DNA of 63,493 nt from Stutzerimonas stutzeri SDM-LAC. GTDB taxonomy: Bacteria; Pseudomonadota; Gammaproteobacteria; Pseudomonadales; Pseudomonadaceae. Made by a program: the position numbers and the translations under genes. The stretch covers positions 1 through 63,493 of the forward strand of contig NZ_AGSX01000094.1 of the NCBI RefSeq assembly GCF_000235745.1, given 5' to 3'. Under the pieces are notes generated by a model that was not told where the DNA came from, did no database searches, and saw only the letters and a list, made by a program, of their open reading frames with translations. Positions 23,350 through 30,874 of this stretch are shown here, piece by piece; the stretch's first letter is position 1, and every line of letters starts with the position of its first letter.

Positions 23350-23651
23350 GTGCTGCCTCGTAAATCGATCTTTTAGTTGAGCCTAGACGAGCCGGGCGAC
23401 AAAAGACCGAACGGACAGCAGCGTGCCTCGGGCAGGCGGATCGCGGCTGTGGCTGCTCACGCCGGTAGTGGTCAGCAGCATCGCCATGAACCTGCCCGAA
23501 CAGAGAGGCAAGCCGGCGGTTTCGCTGGTATCAACCGTACCGATCTACCGCGACGTGATCCCGAGCGCGTCAAGACGTCCTGCTAACGGCGGACACACTT
23601 CACCGATCCGCCGGGCGATGTATGCGGCCCTAACGCAAGCCTCACACGGAA
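23350..23651. other. Intergenic gap without recognisable gene
   Basis: About 300 bases between the DUF3617 and DUF1850 genes. Short open frames exist on both strands, but none has a ribosome site or a recognisable protein pattern. Confidence 0.5.
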
Positions 23652-24053
23652 TTAGGAGGAGCTGACCGCCGAGGCGGCGCAGCTCCAGAGTTCCAGCGCG
23701 GGCTGCTCCGCTTTTGGCGGACCGAGCCATTCGCTCAAGGCGTGGCAACGCTGGTTGAAACACAGTTGGTAGTCCCCTGCTTCGGGGGTTCGCCCCACTC
23801 GCAAGGGTTGTAACAGCGGCATCTGGCGCTGGTAGTGCCAGGTGCCGTCACGCAGTTCGGCGTCATCCGGAATTTCCATCCCGGCGCCCGAGCCCTTGAC
23901 CCGCGCTTCGCCGAGCACCAGCCCCTCCGGCGTGACGCGGTAATCCTCCTCCCAGCGGATCTTCTCGATGGTGTGATTCCAGGCCAGGGTGAAATCGGCG
24001 GTGGGCACCTCTGCCCACACCACCCCGGCCAGTCCCAGACAAAGACCGATCAC
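23652..24053 (-). CDS. DUF1850 family protein associated with TRAP transporter
   Basis: This 133-residue protein has an N-terminal signal-like segment (MIGLCLGLAGVVWAEVP) and the DUF1850 pattern FTLAWNHTIEKIRWEEDYRV, followed by a GAGMEIPDDA element and a C-terminal Cys pair (LCFNQRCHALSEW). DUF1850 genes typically follow fused TAXI-TRAP permeases. Here its ATG overlaps the permease stop by four bases (ATGA). It is probably a periplasmic accessory of the transporter. Confidence 0.8.
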   Translation of the reverse strand: MIGLCLGLAGVVWAEVPTADFTLAWNHTIEKIRWEEDYRVTPEGLVLGEARVKGSGAGMEIPDDAELRDGTWHYQRQMPLLQPLRVGRTPEAGDYQLCFNQRCHALSEWLGPPKAEQPALELWSCAASAVSSS

Positions 24054-26083
24054 GCCAGTACCGGGCCGGCCCGGCGGGCGCGCACGATGTGTTGCGCCAG
24101 CAGCAGGATGCCGATACCGAAGCCGATTTCATCGGTGATCGGCATGGCCATGATCAGCGTCGCACCGGCGGCAAAACCGAGCACGCGTTCCCACCAGGCC
24201 AATGGCCGCTGCAGATAGCCAATCGAGGCGACGCCCCACAAACCAATGGCGAAGGCTGCCTTTATCACCATGTAGGCGGTCATCCACAGACTCTCGCCCT
24301 GCATCATCAGCGAAGGGTTGTAGACCGCCATGAACGGCACCACGAAGCCGGCAACGGCGATTCGCACCGCCCACATGCTGATCTTCAGCCCGGTCTCCTT
24401 GGCGATTGGTGCCGCAGCAAAGCAGGCCAATGCGACGGGCGGTGTGAGGTCGGCGAGGATGCCGAAATAGAACACGAACATGTGCGAGACGAGCAGCGGT
24501 ACGCCGAGATCCAGCAGCGCTGGTGCGGCGATGGAGCTGGTGATGATGTAGTTGGGGATGGTCGGAATGCCCATGCCCAATACCAGGCAGGTGGCCATGG
24601 TCAGCAGCAGCGAGAGGAACAGGTTGTTTTCGCCGACGGCCAGGATGTAGCCGGCAAAGGTCGAGGCCACGCCGGTCAGCGACACCACGCCGATGATCAC
24701 GCCGACCAAGGCGCAGGCGATGCCCACCGGCACCGCATGGCGCGCGCCTTCGACCAGCGCATGCAGGCAGACCACCAGGGTGTCGCGGCCGCCCTTGATG
24801 AACCAGCAGACCGCTACCAGCACGGCAATGACTGCGAAGATCACCCCGATGCCGAGTTGGAAGAAACCGGCGCAGAGCACGCCCAAGGCGATCCAGAAGG
24901 CGATGCGCAAGCCAAATGACGAGACCTTGAGGATGATTGCCGAGCCAAGGATGACGATGGCTGTCAGGGCCAGGCCGACCATTCCGGAGAACAGCGGCGT
25001 GCGCCCGGAAAACAGCAGATAGACCAGTACACCCAGCGGAATCAGCAGGTACCAGCGCTGCTTGACCGCGGCCATTGCGCTCGGGCATTCCTCCTTCGGC
25101 AGGCCTTTCAGATTGGCGCGCTTGGCTTCCAGATGAACCATCCAGAACACCGACCCGAAGTAGAGCAGGGCCGGAATCAGTGCGGCCTTGGCGACCTCGA
25201 TGAAAGGCACGTTGATGGTTTCAGCCATGATGAAGGCCACGGCACCCATCACCGGCGGCATCATCTGGCTGCCCATCGAGGAGGTCGCTTCGACACCGCC
25301 GGCAAAGGCGGCCTTGTAGCCGAAGCGCTTCATCAGCGGGATGGTGAACTGGCCGGTGGTTACGACGTTGGCCACACCGGAACCGGTGATGGTGCCCATC
25401 AATGCCGAAGACACCACCGACACCTTTGCCGGGCCGCCCAGCTTGTGGCCGAACAGGCCCATCGCGAAGTCGGTGAACAGCTTGATCATGCCCGCCTGTT
25501 CGAGGAAAGCACCGAACAGAATGAACAGGAAGATGTAGGTCGCCGAAACGTACGTCGGAGTGCCGTACAGGCCTTCGGTGCCAAAGGCGAGCTGGTTGAC
25601 CATCTGATCGACGGCGTAGCCACGGTGCGCCAGATCACCGGGCAGATACTGGCCGAGCAGGCCGTAGGCAAGAAACGTGGCGCAGATGATCGGCAGGGCG
25701 ATGCCCATGACGCGGCGAGCAGCTTCGAACACCAGCGTGATCAGCAGGACGCCGACAGCGAAATCGAGGGTCGTGAGATCGCCGGAGCGCTGGATCAGGT
25801 CAGCTTCGAAATACCACTGGTAGAACGCCGTGCCCATGCCGGCCAGCGCCAGAACCCAAGCCAGCGGCTGCCAGGGGCGGCCTTTGCCCGCGGCGGGGAA
25901 ATACAGAAAAACGACCATCAACAGAAAACCGACATGCCCTGCTCGCAGCACCTGGCTCGATACCGGGTGAAACGCCGCCATGACGATCTGGTAAGTGGAA
26001 AACAGCAGGGCCACATAAAACAGTGCCTTTGGCCAATCGCCTGCACTGCCCGTCAAGCCTTGTTCTTGTTGTAGTTCGCTCAT
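24050..26083 (-). CDS. TRAP transporter fused permease (4TM/12TM) of the TAXI type
   Basis: This is an inner-membrane secondary transporter of 677 residues in which the small (DctQ-like) and large (DctM-like) subunits are fused. Many hydrophobic helices are visible. The large-subunit core has ATSSMGSQMMPPVMGAVAFIMAE and a second repeat with TCLVLGMGIPTIPNYIITSS. The ATG at 26083 is chosen over the upstream one at 26149 because a GAGG ribosome site lies seven bases before it. The substrate is unknown. Dicarboxylates such as glutamate or 2-oxoglutarate are common for TAXI systems. Confidence 0.9.
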   Translation of the reverse strand: MSELQQEQGLTGSAGDWPKALFYVALLFSTYQIVMAAFHPVSSQVLRAGHVGFLLMVVFLYFPAAGKGRPWQPLAWVLALAGMGTAFYQWYFEADLIQRSGDLTTLDFAVGVLLITLVFEAARRVMGIALPIICATFLAYGLLGQYLPGDLAHRGYAVDQMVNQLAFGTEGLYGTPTYVSATYIFLFILFGAFLEQAGMIKLFTDFAMGLFGHKLGGPAKVSVVSSALMGTITGSGVANVVTTGQFTIPLMKRFGYKAAFAGGVEATSSMGSQMMPPVMGAVAFIMAETINVPFIEVAKAALIPALLYFGSVFWMVHLEAKRANLKGLPKEECPSAMAAVKQRWYLLIPLGVLVYLLFSGRTPLFSGMVGLALTAIVILGSAIILKVSSFGLRIAFWIALGVLCAGFFQLGIGVIFAVIAVLVAVCWFIKGGRDTLVVCLHALVEGARHAVPVGIACALVGVIIGVVSLTGVASTFAGYILAVGENNLFLSLLLTMATCLVLGMGIPTIPNYIITSSIAAPALLDLGVPLLVSHMFVFYFGILADLTPPVALACFAAAPIAKETGLKISMWAVRIAVAGFVVPFMAVYNPSLMMQGESLWMTAYMVIKAAFAIGLWGVASIGYLQRPLAWWERVLGFAAGATLIMAMPITDEIGFGIGILLLAQHIVRARRAGPVLA

Positions 26084-26190
26084 GAAATGCCTCGAGCTGG
26101 ATAAAACGTGGTCGCGTAGAGCCGCTAACAAAACCTGCCGTGCCTGCACGCTGGTTTTACTAGCGCCTCTTCAGATTCGGGTTGGGCGAG

Positions 26191-26246
26191 CCGCGGGTGT
26201 CAGGGCAGACGCCCGCGGTTCAGACCGGGCAGCAGGGGCTGCCCGG
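26191..26246 (-). promoter_or_regulatory. Tandem hairpins between binding-protein and permease genes
   Basis: Two GC-rich stems: CCGCGGGTGTC/GACGCCCGCGG (26191-26218) and CCGGGCAG/CTGCCCGG (26225-26246). They follow the binding-protein stop and precede the permease by about 110 bases. Such stems usually protect the upstream message or partly stop transcription, giving more binding protein than permease. Confidence 0.55.
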
Positions 26247-26253
26247 GACGTAC

Positions 26254-27207
26254 TCAGAGTACGCCGGCTTCCTTGTAGTAACGCTCGGCACCCGGGTGCA
26301 GCGGGATCGGCAGCGCCTTGGTAGCGTTTTCCAGCTTGATGTCCTTGGCAGCGGAGTGCGCATTGCCCAACTGATCGAGGTTCTCGAACAGCAGCTTGGT
26401 CATCTGATAGGCGATGTCATCCGGTACATCTTCGTGGGTAACCAGGATGTTGGTGATAGCGACGGTCGGCACGTCGTTTTCCTGGCCTTCATAGGTGCCG
26501 GCCGGAATCTTGGCGGCCTGGTAGGCGTCGTTACCAATCTTGGCGACCACATCTGCCGGGATTTCCACGTAGTTCAGCGGCATGGTGGAGGAAAGGTCGC
26601 GGATCGCGGCCATACCCAGGCCTGCGGACTGCAGGGTCGCGTCGAGCTGGCGGTTCTTGATCAGCTCGACCGATTCGGCAAACGGCAGGTATTCGACCTT
26701 GCCCATGTCCTCGTAGCTCAGGCCGGCGGCCTTGAGGATGGCGCGGGCGTTCAGTTCGGTGCCGGATTTCGGCGCGCCGACGGAGATTGACTTGCCCTTC
26801 AGATCAGCCAGCGTCTTGATGCCGGATTCCTTGCTGGCAACGATCTGAATGTAGTTCGGGTAGCTGCCGCCGATGGCGCGCAGCTTCTTCAGCGGGGCCT
26901 TGAAGCCCGCGTCTTCCACGCCATTCCAGCCATCAGCCACGGAATCACCGAGGGCAAAGCCCAGCTCGCCACGGCCGGCTTGCAGCAGGTTAAGGTTTTC
27001 GACCGAAGCCTTGGTTGCCTGCACGGAGGTTTTCGCGCCGTCGATGCCTTTGCTGTACAGCTGGGAGATGCCTACCCCGATTGGGTAGTACACGCCACTG
27101 GTGCCGCCCGTGAGGATGTTGATGAAGGTCGGCGCGGCCACTGCGGCGGTGCTCGCGGTGAAGGCCGCTGCGGCAGCAAGCAGGCTGAAGCGTTTGGTCA
27201 ATCTCAT
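26254..27207 (-). CDS. TAXI family TRAP transporter solute-binding protein
   Basis: This is a periplasmic binding protein of 317 residues with a signal peptide (cleavage after AVA-APT). The TAXI hallmark GGTSGVYYPIGVGISQLY is near the N-terminus, followed by ATKASVENLNLLQAGRGELGFALGD and the LAELKGKSISVGAPKSGTE-like segment (LADLKGKSISVGAPKSGTE). It is transcribed ahead of the fused permease and DUF1850 gene and captures the substrate for them. Confidence 0.92.
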   Translation of the reverse strand: MRLTKRFSLLAAAAAFTASTAAVAAPTFINILTGGTSGVYYPIGVGISQLYSKGIDGAKTSVQATKASVENLNLLQAGRGELGFALGDSVADGWNGVEDAGFKAPLKKLRAIGGSYPNYIQIVASKESGIKTLADLKGKSISVGAPKSGTELNARAILKAAGLSYEDMGKVEYLPFAESVELIKNRQLDATLQSAGLGMAAIRDLSSTMPLNYVEIPADVVAKIGNDAYQAAKIPAGTYEGQENDVPTVAITNILVTHEDVPDDIAYQMTKLLFENLDQLGNAHSAAKDIKLENATKALPIPLHPGAERYYKEAGVL

Positions 27208-27586
27208 GGTGTATCTCCGTTTCGTTGTTATTGGTTTTGCAGAACTGACGATAGACGATCAGCTACAGCGCCAGGGCTGCATGCAACGACAAGAAAAGAG
27301 AGACGGCGACGGATGTGCTTTCGTGGAGGAGAGCAGGAGTGCTGTGCGGCTTTTCTTGTCATTGGTCGTCGCATCGGGCATGTCAGACATAGCACGAGTT
27401 GTGCCATATACGCTGAAGGCTCTGTTTCGGTAGATTTCTGGCTGGTTACAGCGCCCACTGGCAAGAACCCGCTTATGGATGAAGCCTTCATAGGCGGATT
27501 CTTGCCGATCACCTGGCATGGCCGAGGCGAACCCTGAGCGGCTGCTGGCGTCGCAACAGAAGAAATAGGGCAAGCGAGGCGCAGCA
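27208..27586. other. Intergenic region upstream of the TAXI operon
   Basis: About 380 bases between divergent genes. It must hold the promoter of the TRAP operon (minus strand) and that of the HhH gene (plus strand), but I see no clear sigma-70 boxes or operator palindromes. Confidence 0.4.
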
Positions 27587-28015
27587 ATGGCCAGTGAAAT
27601 CAGTGCGAAAGAACTCGGGATCGATATCAGCCAGGGCGAAGACGAGCTGTTCAAGTGGTTCATCGCCAGCTTTCTGTTCGGCAAGCGCATCCAGCAGGAC
27701 ATCGCGGCGGACAGCTACCGCGTGATCGTCGAGAAGCACAAGCGCGACACGCCGCGAAAGCTCTGTAACTGCAGCAAGCAGGAGCTGGTGAACATGCTTG
27801 GTGAAGGTCGCTACGTGCGCTACGACGAGTCAACGGCCGAGCGACTGCTCAAGCTGTGCAACAAGCTAAACAGCGAATACGGCGGCAAGCTCGGCAACAT
27901 CCGCGAGCTGAGCAAGGATCGCAAGGCGCTGGAAAAGCGCCTGGCCGAGTTCGAAGGCGTCGGGCCAAAGACCGTGGAGATCTTCATGCGCGAGGCGCAA
28001 ACGCTCTGGTATTGA
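27587..28015 (+). CDS. Helix-hairpin-helix DNA-binding protein, endonuclease III-like
   Basis: This is a 142-residue soluble protein. A C-terminal helix-hairpin-helix (AEFEGVGPKTVEIFMREAQTLW) resembles the DNA-glycosylase HhH but lacks the glycosylase catalytic and Fe-S residues. The N-terminal part (DELFKWFIASFLFGKRIQQDIA) also resembles the start of the endonuclease III fold. The family is conserved in pseudomonads. Its enzymatic activity is not clear from the residues. Confidence 0.75.
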   Translation: MASEISAKELGIDISQGEDELFKWFIASFLFGKRIQQDIAADSYRVIVEKHKRDTPRKLCNCSKQELVNMLGEGRYVRYDESTAERLLKLCNKLNSEYGGKLGNIRELSKDRKALEKRLAEFEGVGPKTVEIFMREAQTLWY

Positions 28016-28081
28016 TCAGAGCTTTAACGATCTTGCACGTACCAGCCCGCGTAGAACCCAGTCCCATTGCGCCACGGCTGG

Positions 28082-28110
28082 TGTAGGCGCTGGCTTGCTG
28101 GCGATCGCAC
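28082..28110. repeat. Single REP-like element
   Basis: TGTAGGCGCTGGCTTGCTGG followed by CGATCGCA resembles the Pseudomonas REP consensus (TGTAGGAGCCGGCTTGCCGG type) with two substitutions that weaken the stem. Confidence 0.45.
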
Positions 28111-28248
28111 CGTGGCGTACCCGGTACTGCTGCGCGCGCATTCGGTGACGGTTGCCGTGCGGGTCGCGCTAGCCATCCCGACCGGCCGCGCTTGTGCTCC
28201 CAAGCGATCCGGCTAAAGTGGCGCCAGATCTCCAGAGAACCCAGCCCT

Positions 28249-28491
28249 ATGCGTGCTGTATTGTTCGCGCTCATCGTATGCCTGCCTTTATCAGCCACCG
28301 CCGGCCCGGCGCCGTATTACCGATGGCAGAGCAAGGCCGATGGCACGGTGATCTGCCGCCAGACCTCGCCTGGGCACGGCTGGGAACTGCTCGACGGCCA
28401 ACCTTTCCGCGATCTCAACTGCACCCTGCCGGCTGGCCGCATAGACAGGCCCAACGCCGTGCCGGGTTTTCATCCGCAGCCCGGCCGATGA
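28249..28491 (+). CDS. Small exported hypothetical protein
   Basis: This is a protein of 80 residues with a clear signal peptide (MRAVLFALIVCLPLSATAGP). The mature part (YYRWQSKADGTVICRQTSPG, with two cysteines) resembles small DUF4124-like periplasmic proteins in its opening YxWxxxDG pattern. Function unknown. Confidence 0.6.
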   Translation: MRAVLFALIVCLPLSATAGPAPYYRWQSKADGTVICRQTSPGHGWELLDGQPFRDLNCTLPAGRIDRPNAVPGFHPQPGR

Positions 28492-28636
28492 ACCGTTAGC
28501 GGGCGGTGAGCCTTTCATCGAATCCTCTGTTACCTTGCCTGGTGCGTTGTCAGTGCCGTGCAGCCTCCAGACTTTCGCGGGTATCTGCTTTCTCATCGCT
28601 GGCACTACCTGAGCCCGACACTCCGTACCTTTTTTA

Positions 28637-29074
28637 ATGTTCGATCTTTCCGCCTATTTCGGCCTGTTCGGCGCCGCGTTCGCCGCAGCCACCCTCGTGC
28701 CGGCACAATCCGAAGCCGTGCTGGTGGTGTTGCTGTTGCATGGAGCACAGCCGGCCACGGCGCTGTTGCTGGTCGCCACGGCAGGCAACGTGCTCGGTTC
28801 GCTGGTCAACTGGCTGCTGGGCCGCTCGGTCGAACGGTTGCGTCACAAGCGCTGGTTTCCTGTCAGCGATCAACAGCTCGAACGCGCTCAGCGCCGCTAC
28901 CACCGCTACGGCCGTTGGTCCTTATTGCTGAGCTGGGTGCCGATCATCGGCGACCCGCTGACCGTTATCGCCGGCACCCTGCGTGAGCCGCTATGGAGCT
29001 TTCTGTTGCTGGTCACCCTGGCCAAGGGCGGGCGTTACCTGTTGCTCGCCAGCGTGACGCTTGGCTGGCTTTAA
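28637..29074 (+). CDS. YqaA family inner-membrane protein (DedA-like VTT domain)
   Basis: This 145-residue membrane protein of the YqaA/SNARE-associated (VTT/DedA) type has several hydrophobic helices, a polar GNVLGSLVNWLLGR segment and the conserved WVPIIGDPLTVIAGTLR re-entrant-loop region. Relatives of DedA move lipids or affect membrane potential. The role of YqaA is not established. No operon partner is seen. Confidence 0.85.
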   Translation: MFDLSAYFGLFGAAFAAATLVPAQSEAVLVVLLLHGAQPATALLLVATAGNVLGSLVNWLLGRSVERLRHKRWFPVSDQQLERAQRRYHRYGRWSLLLSWVPIIGDPLTVIAGTLREPLWSFLLLVTLAKGGRYLLLASVTLGWL

Positions 29075-29123
29075 GGTGATCCAGCGCCATCGTTAAGCTC
29101 AACGTAACGAAACGCCTCTGTGG

Positions 29124-29340
29124 TTGAGGGACCATTCGCGGTCAAGACCGCTCCCACGGGGCAGCTCGGTGCGGGTGGCTTGCAATTGCGGGAGGGTCTG
29201 CACCGCGAAAAGAAGCTGCGCGAGCGGGTGCGCGCGGGCTGGTTGGGACTGGGTTCGAGGGGCTATTCGCGGTCTAGAACCGCCCCCGCAGGTTCGGTCT
29301 AGTTGCGTCCGTGAGAGCGGTCTCGACCGCGAAAAAAGGG
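29124..29340. repeat. Cluster of REP-like palindromes
   Basis: Three related units: ATTCGCGGTCAAGACCGCTC (from 29134), ATTCGCGGTCTAGAACCGCC (from 29264) and, inverted, GAGAGCGGTCTCGACCGCGAA-like (29313-29333). Each forms a GCGGTC/GACCGC stem. This is a BIME-like cluster lying between yqaA and decayed genes. Confidence 0.65.
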
Positions 29341-29353
29341 CCGCACAGTTGCC

Positions 29354-29515
29354 GCGGCCGGCCTGATCGCGGTGGGCCTGCGTGGCTCCAGCCGTAATCA
29401 GCGCTATGCCTCGGTGATGCCGGCCTTTGCATTGCTGCGCCATGTGCGCCCGGAACAGCTTGTCGAGCAACGGCTGCTGGCGATCTGCCGGCGCTGCGTA
29501 CGTTTGAGCAATTGA
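29354..29515 (+). pseudogene. Remnant resembling MdcG (malonate decarboxylase holo-ACP synthase)
   Basis: An open stretch of about 50 codons reads GLIAVGLRGSSRNQRYAS and continues to LRHVRPEQL. This resembles the N-terminal part of MdcG-type phosphoribosyl-dephospho-CoA transferases. No start precedes it (REP repeats adjoin) and a stop cuts it off, so it cannot be functional. The identification rests on a short motif and the adjacent LysR remnant. Confidence 0.45.
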
Positions 29516-29524
29516 CGCCACAGC

Positions 29525-29800
29525 TGGCAATGCTCAGCAAGGTGAAGACGTCATTAACCTGCATCGCCACCTTGGGCTCGAAGCCCGCCTTTTGGAGGAC
29601 CCGATTGCCGTCCTGGTGCGTCGCGGAATCTTGCGTCAGCGTGATGAGGTGGCGTTGCGCAGATTGCTCTGGTCGAGTTCCGCCTGCTGGGCGATGGGTG
29701 AATCGACCGGCGTGACGAGAAAAGATGTCATCGGCAAACAGCGGCAGCTGTGCGCAATCCAGGTCGTAGCTAAGGCTCTCGTTCAGCGACATCAGCTGTT
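29525..29800 (-). pseudogene. Remnant of a LysR-type regulator (MdcR-like effector domain)
   Basis: The minus strand encodes SLNESLSYDLDCAQLPLFADD, then LITLTQDSATHQDG and KVAMQVNDVFTLLS. These are recognisable pieces of a LysR effector-binding domain (the VNDVFTLL...AAGVG region). The DNA-binding half is missing and the frame is lost after the last piece. Together with the MdcG-like remnant it points to a deleted malonate decarboxylase locus. Confidence 0.5.
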
Positions 29801-29988
29801 TATCTCTGACGTCGAGCGAAGCCTGGTGCTTGATCACCCACGCGGGCCTGGTTTGTGACCTGCTTCAAAAAAACGGCAGACATGCACATCGCAAGAGTGC
29901 AGTTGACGAATCGTGCATCTTGCAACAGAAGGTGAAACCACTTTCCGTATAACTGTTTGATACTCAAGTAGAAATTACTTTCAAAAGA

Positions 29989-30005
29989 TTGGCACGCCGT
30001 ATGCT
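29989..30005 (+). promoter_or_regulatory. Sigma-54 (RpoN) promoter-like site
   Basis: TTGGCACGCCGTATGCT has the exact GG-N10-GC spacing (29991-29992 and 30003-30004) and a near-perfect TGGCAC box. The downstream reading frames (30057-30272) are short and unrecognised, so the promoter may be orphaned by a deletion. Confidence 0.5.
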
Positions 30006-30056
30006 CTAGTTGCGTATCGCCACAGGCGTAACACAACAATTCGAACGCATGGCTGA

Positions 30057-30272
30057 GTGGCCGCGCCAGCCAGGGATATGGAAAGCATGGATAACAGACT
30101 GAACGGCAAAACCGAGATATGGGCCGATGGCTATTCGTTCATGGAAATGAGCGAGACGTTGCTCGTCGCGTTAGGTATCCGCGCAGTAGAACCCAGCCCC
30201 CCCAAGTCACCTTCCCGCCGTGCCGAAGTGGCATCCGAAGAAGCTTGCCCTGACATGGGAATCGAACGGTAA
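30057..30272 (+). CDS. Possible small protein downstream of the sigma-54 site
   Basis: A 71-codon frame (better start at the internal ATG near 30087, MDNRLNGKTEIWADGYSF) follows the RpoN-type site by about 50-80 bases. No family is recognised, and the 3' half becomes low in complexity (Pro, Ser, Arg). It may be the first part of a truncated gene. Confidence 0.25.
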   Translation: MAAPARDMESMDNRLNGKTEIWADGYSFMEMSETLLVALGIRAVEPSPPKSPSRRAEVASEEACPDMGIER

Positions 30273-30367
30273 CGTCGACCATTTGGTTGCTGCTGACCTC
30301 AAACTGCTCGCTATCCCTACTAGCGAGCCAGATTGGGTGTCGGTCGGTATCCGGCCGCTGTGTCAGT

Positions 30368-30736
30368 TCAGAGCACGTGTTTGGAAATGTGCTTCGATAT
30401 TTCGACGATGGAGGTCTTGCCGGTGAACTCGAACTTGACCTTCCCCAGCGATGAGAAATAAACCTCCAGTTCCGAGTCCAGATCGAAGGTTCCTGACGTC
30501 TCCACCGAATAGGCAACGATGTTGTTGTAGGGCAAGGACGTGAAATCCTTCTTGCTGCCGGTGATGCCCTGCACGTTGACCGCGATGATCCGCTTGTCTG
30601 TAAACACCACGCCGTCACGCATGGACTTGTAGGAATCGATCACCTGTTCGTCGTCCAGTAGCAGCGAGCGGACCCGCTCTGCGTATTCATCGTTCTGCTT
30701 TAGCTTGAAGAAACCCTTGTTATCAAAATCGATCAT
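30368..30736 (-). CDS. PH domain-containing protein (bacterial PH/YvbH type)
   Basis: This is a 122-residue soluble protein. It has a small-strand-rich bacterial PH domain: DEQVIDSYKSMRDGVVFTDKRIIAVNVQG, then KKDFTSLPYNNIVAYSVETSGTFDLDSELEVYF and a C-terminal helix ISKHISKHVL. The start at 30736 (MIDFDNKGFF) is chosen because GAGGA lies eight bases upstream; the frame opens 36 bases earlier. Ligand and role are unknown. Confidence 0.75.
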   Translation of the reverse strand: MIDFDNKGFFKLKQNDEYAERVRSLLLDDEQVIDSYKSMRDGVVFTDKRIIAVNVQGITGSKKDFTSLPYNNIVAYSVETSGTFDLDSELEVYFSSLGKVKFEFTGKTSIVEISKHISKHVL

Positions 30737-30828
30737 CGCTGCGTTCCTCGTCATGGATCGTTGTCGCTGCATGCTGCCCTAGCTGAACGCGGCTTGCCAG
30801 AGCGCCTGCGGCCTTGACAGTGACAGAC

Positions 30829-30871
30829 CGCTTCCGATCAAATGTTACGGTATAACATTTGATCGGAAGCG
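30829..30871. promoter_or_regulatory. Zur-box operator within a 19-bp perfect inverted repeat
   Basis: AAATGTTA (30840-30847) and TATAACATTT (30851-30860) form a 21-bp element that matches the gamma-proteobacterial Zur box (AAATGTTATA-N-TATAACATTT) except at two central bases. It is embedded in a longer inverted repeat (30829-30847 and 30853-30871) ending four bases before the TonB receptor start codon. Zinc repression through Zur is inferred. Confidence 0.75.
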
Positions 30872-30874
30872 GGT

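Noticed and set aside
24089-26074. Two long plus-strand frames (276 and 313 codons)
   Set aside because: His/Gln/Gly-rich antisense shadows of the TRAP permease.
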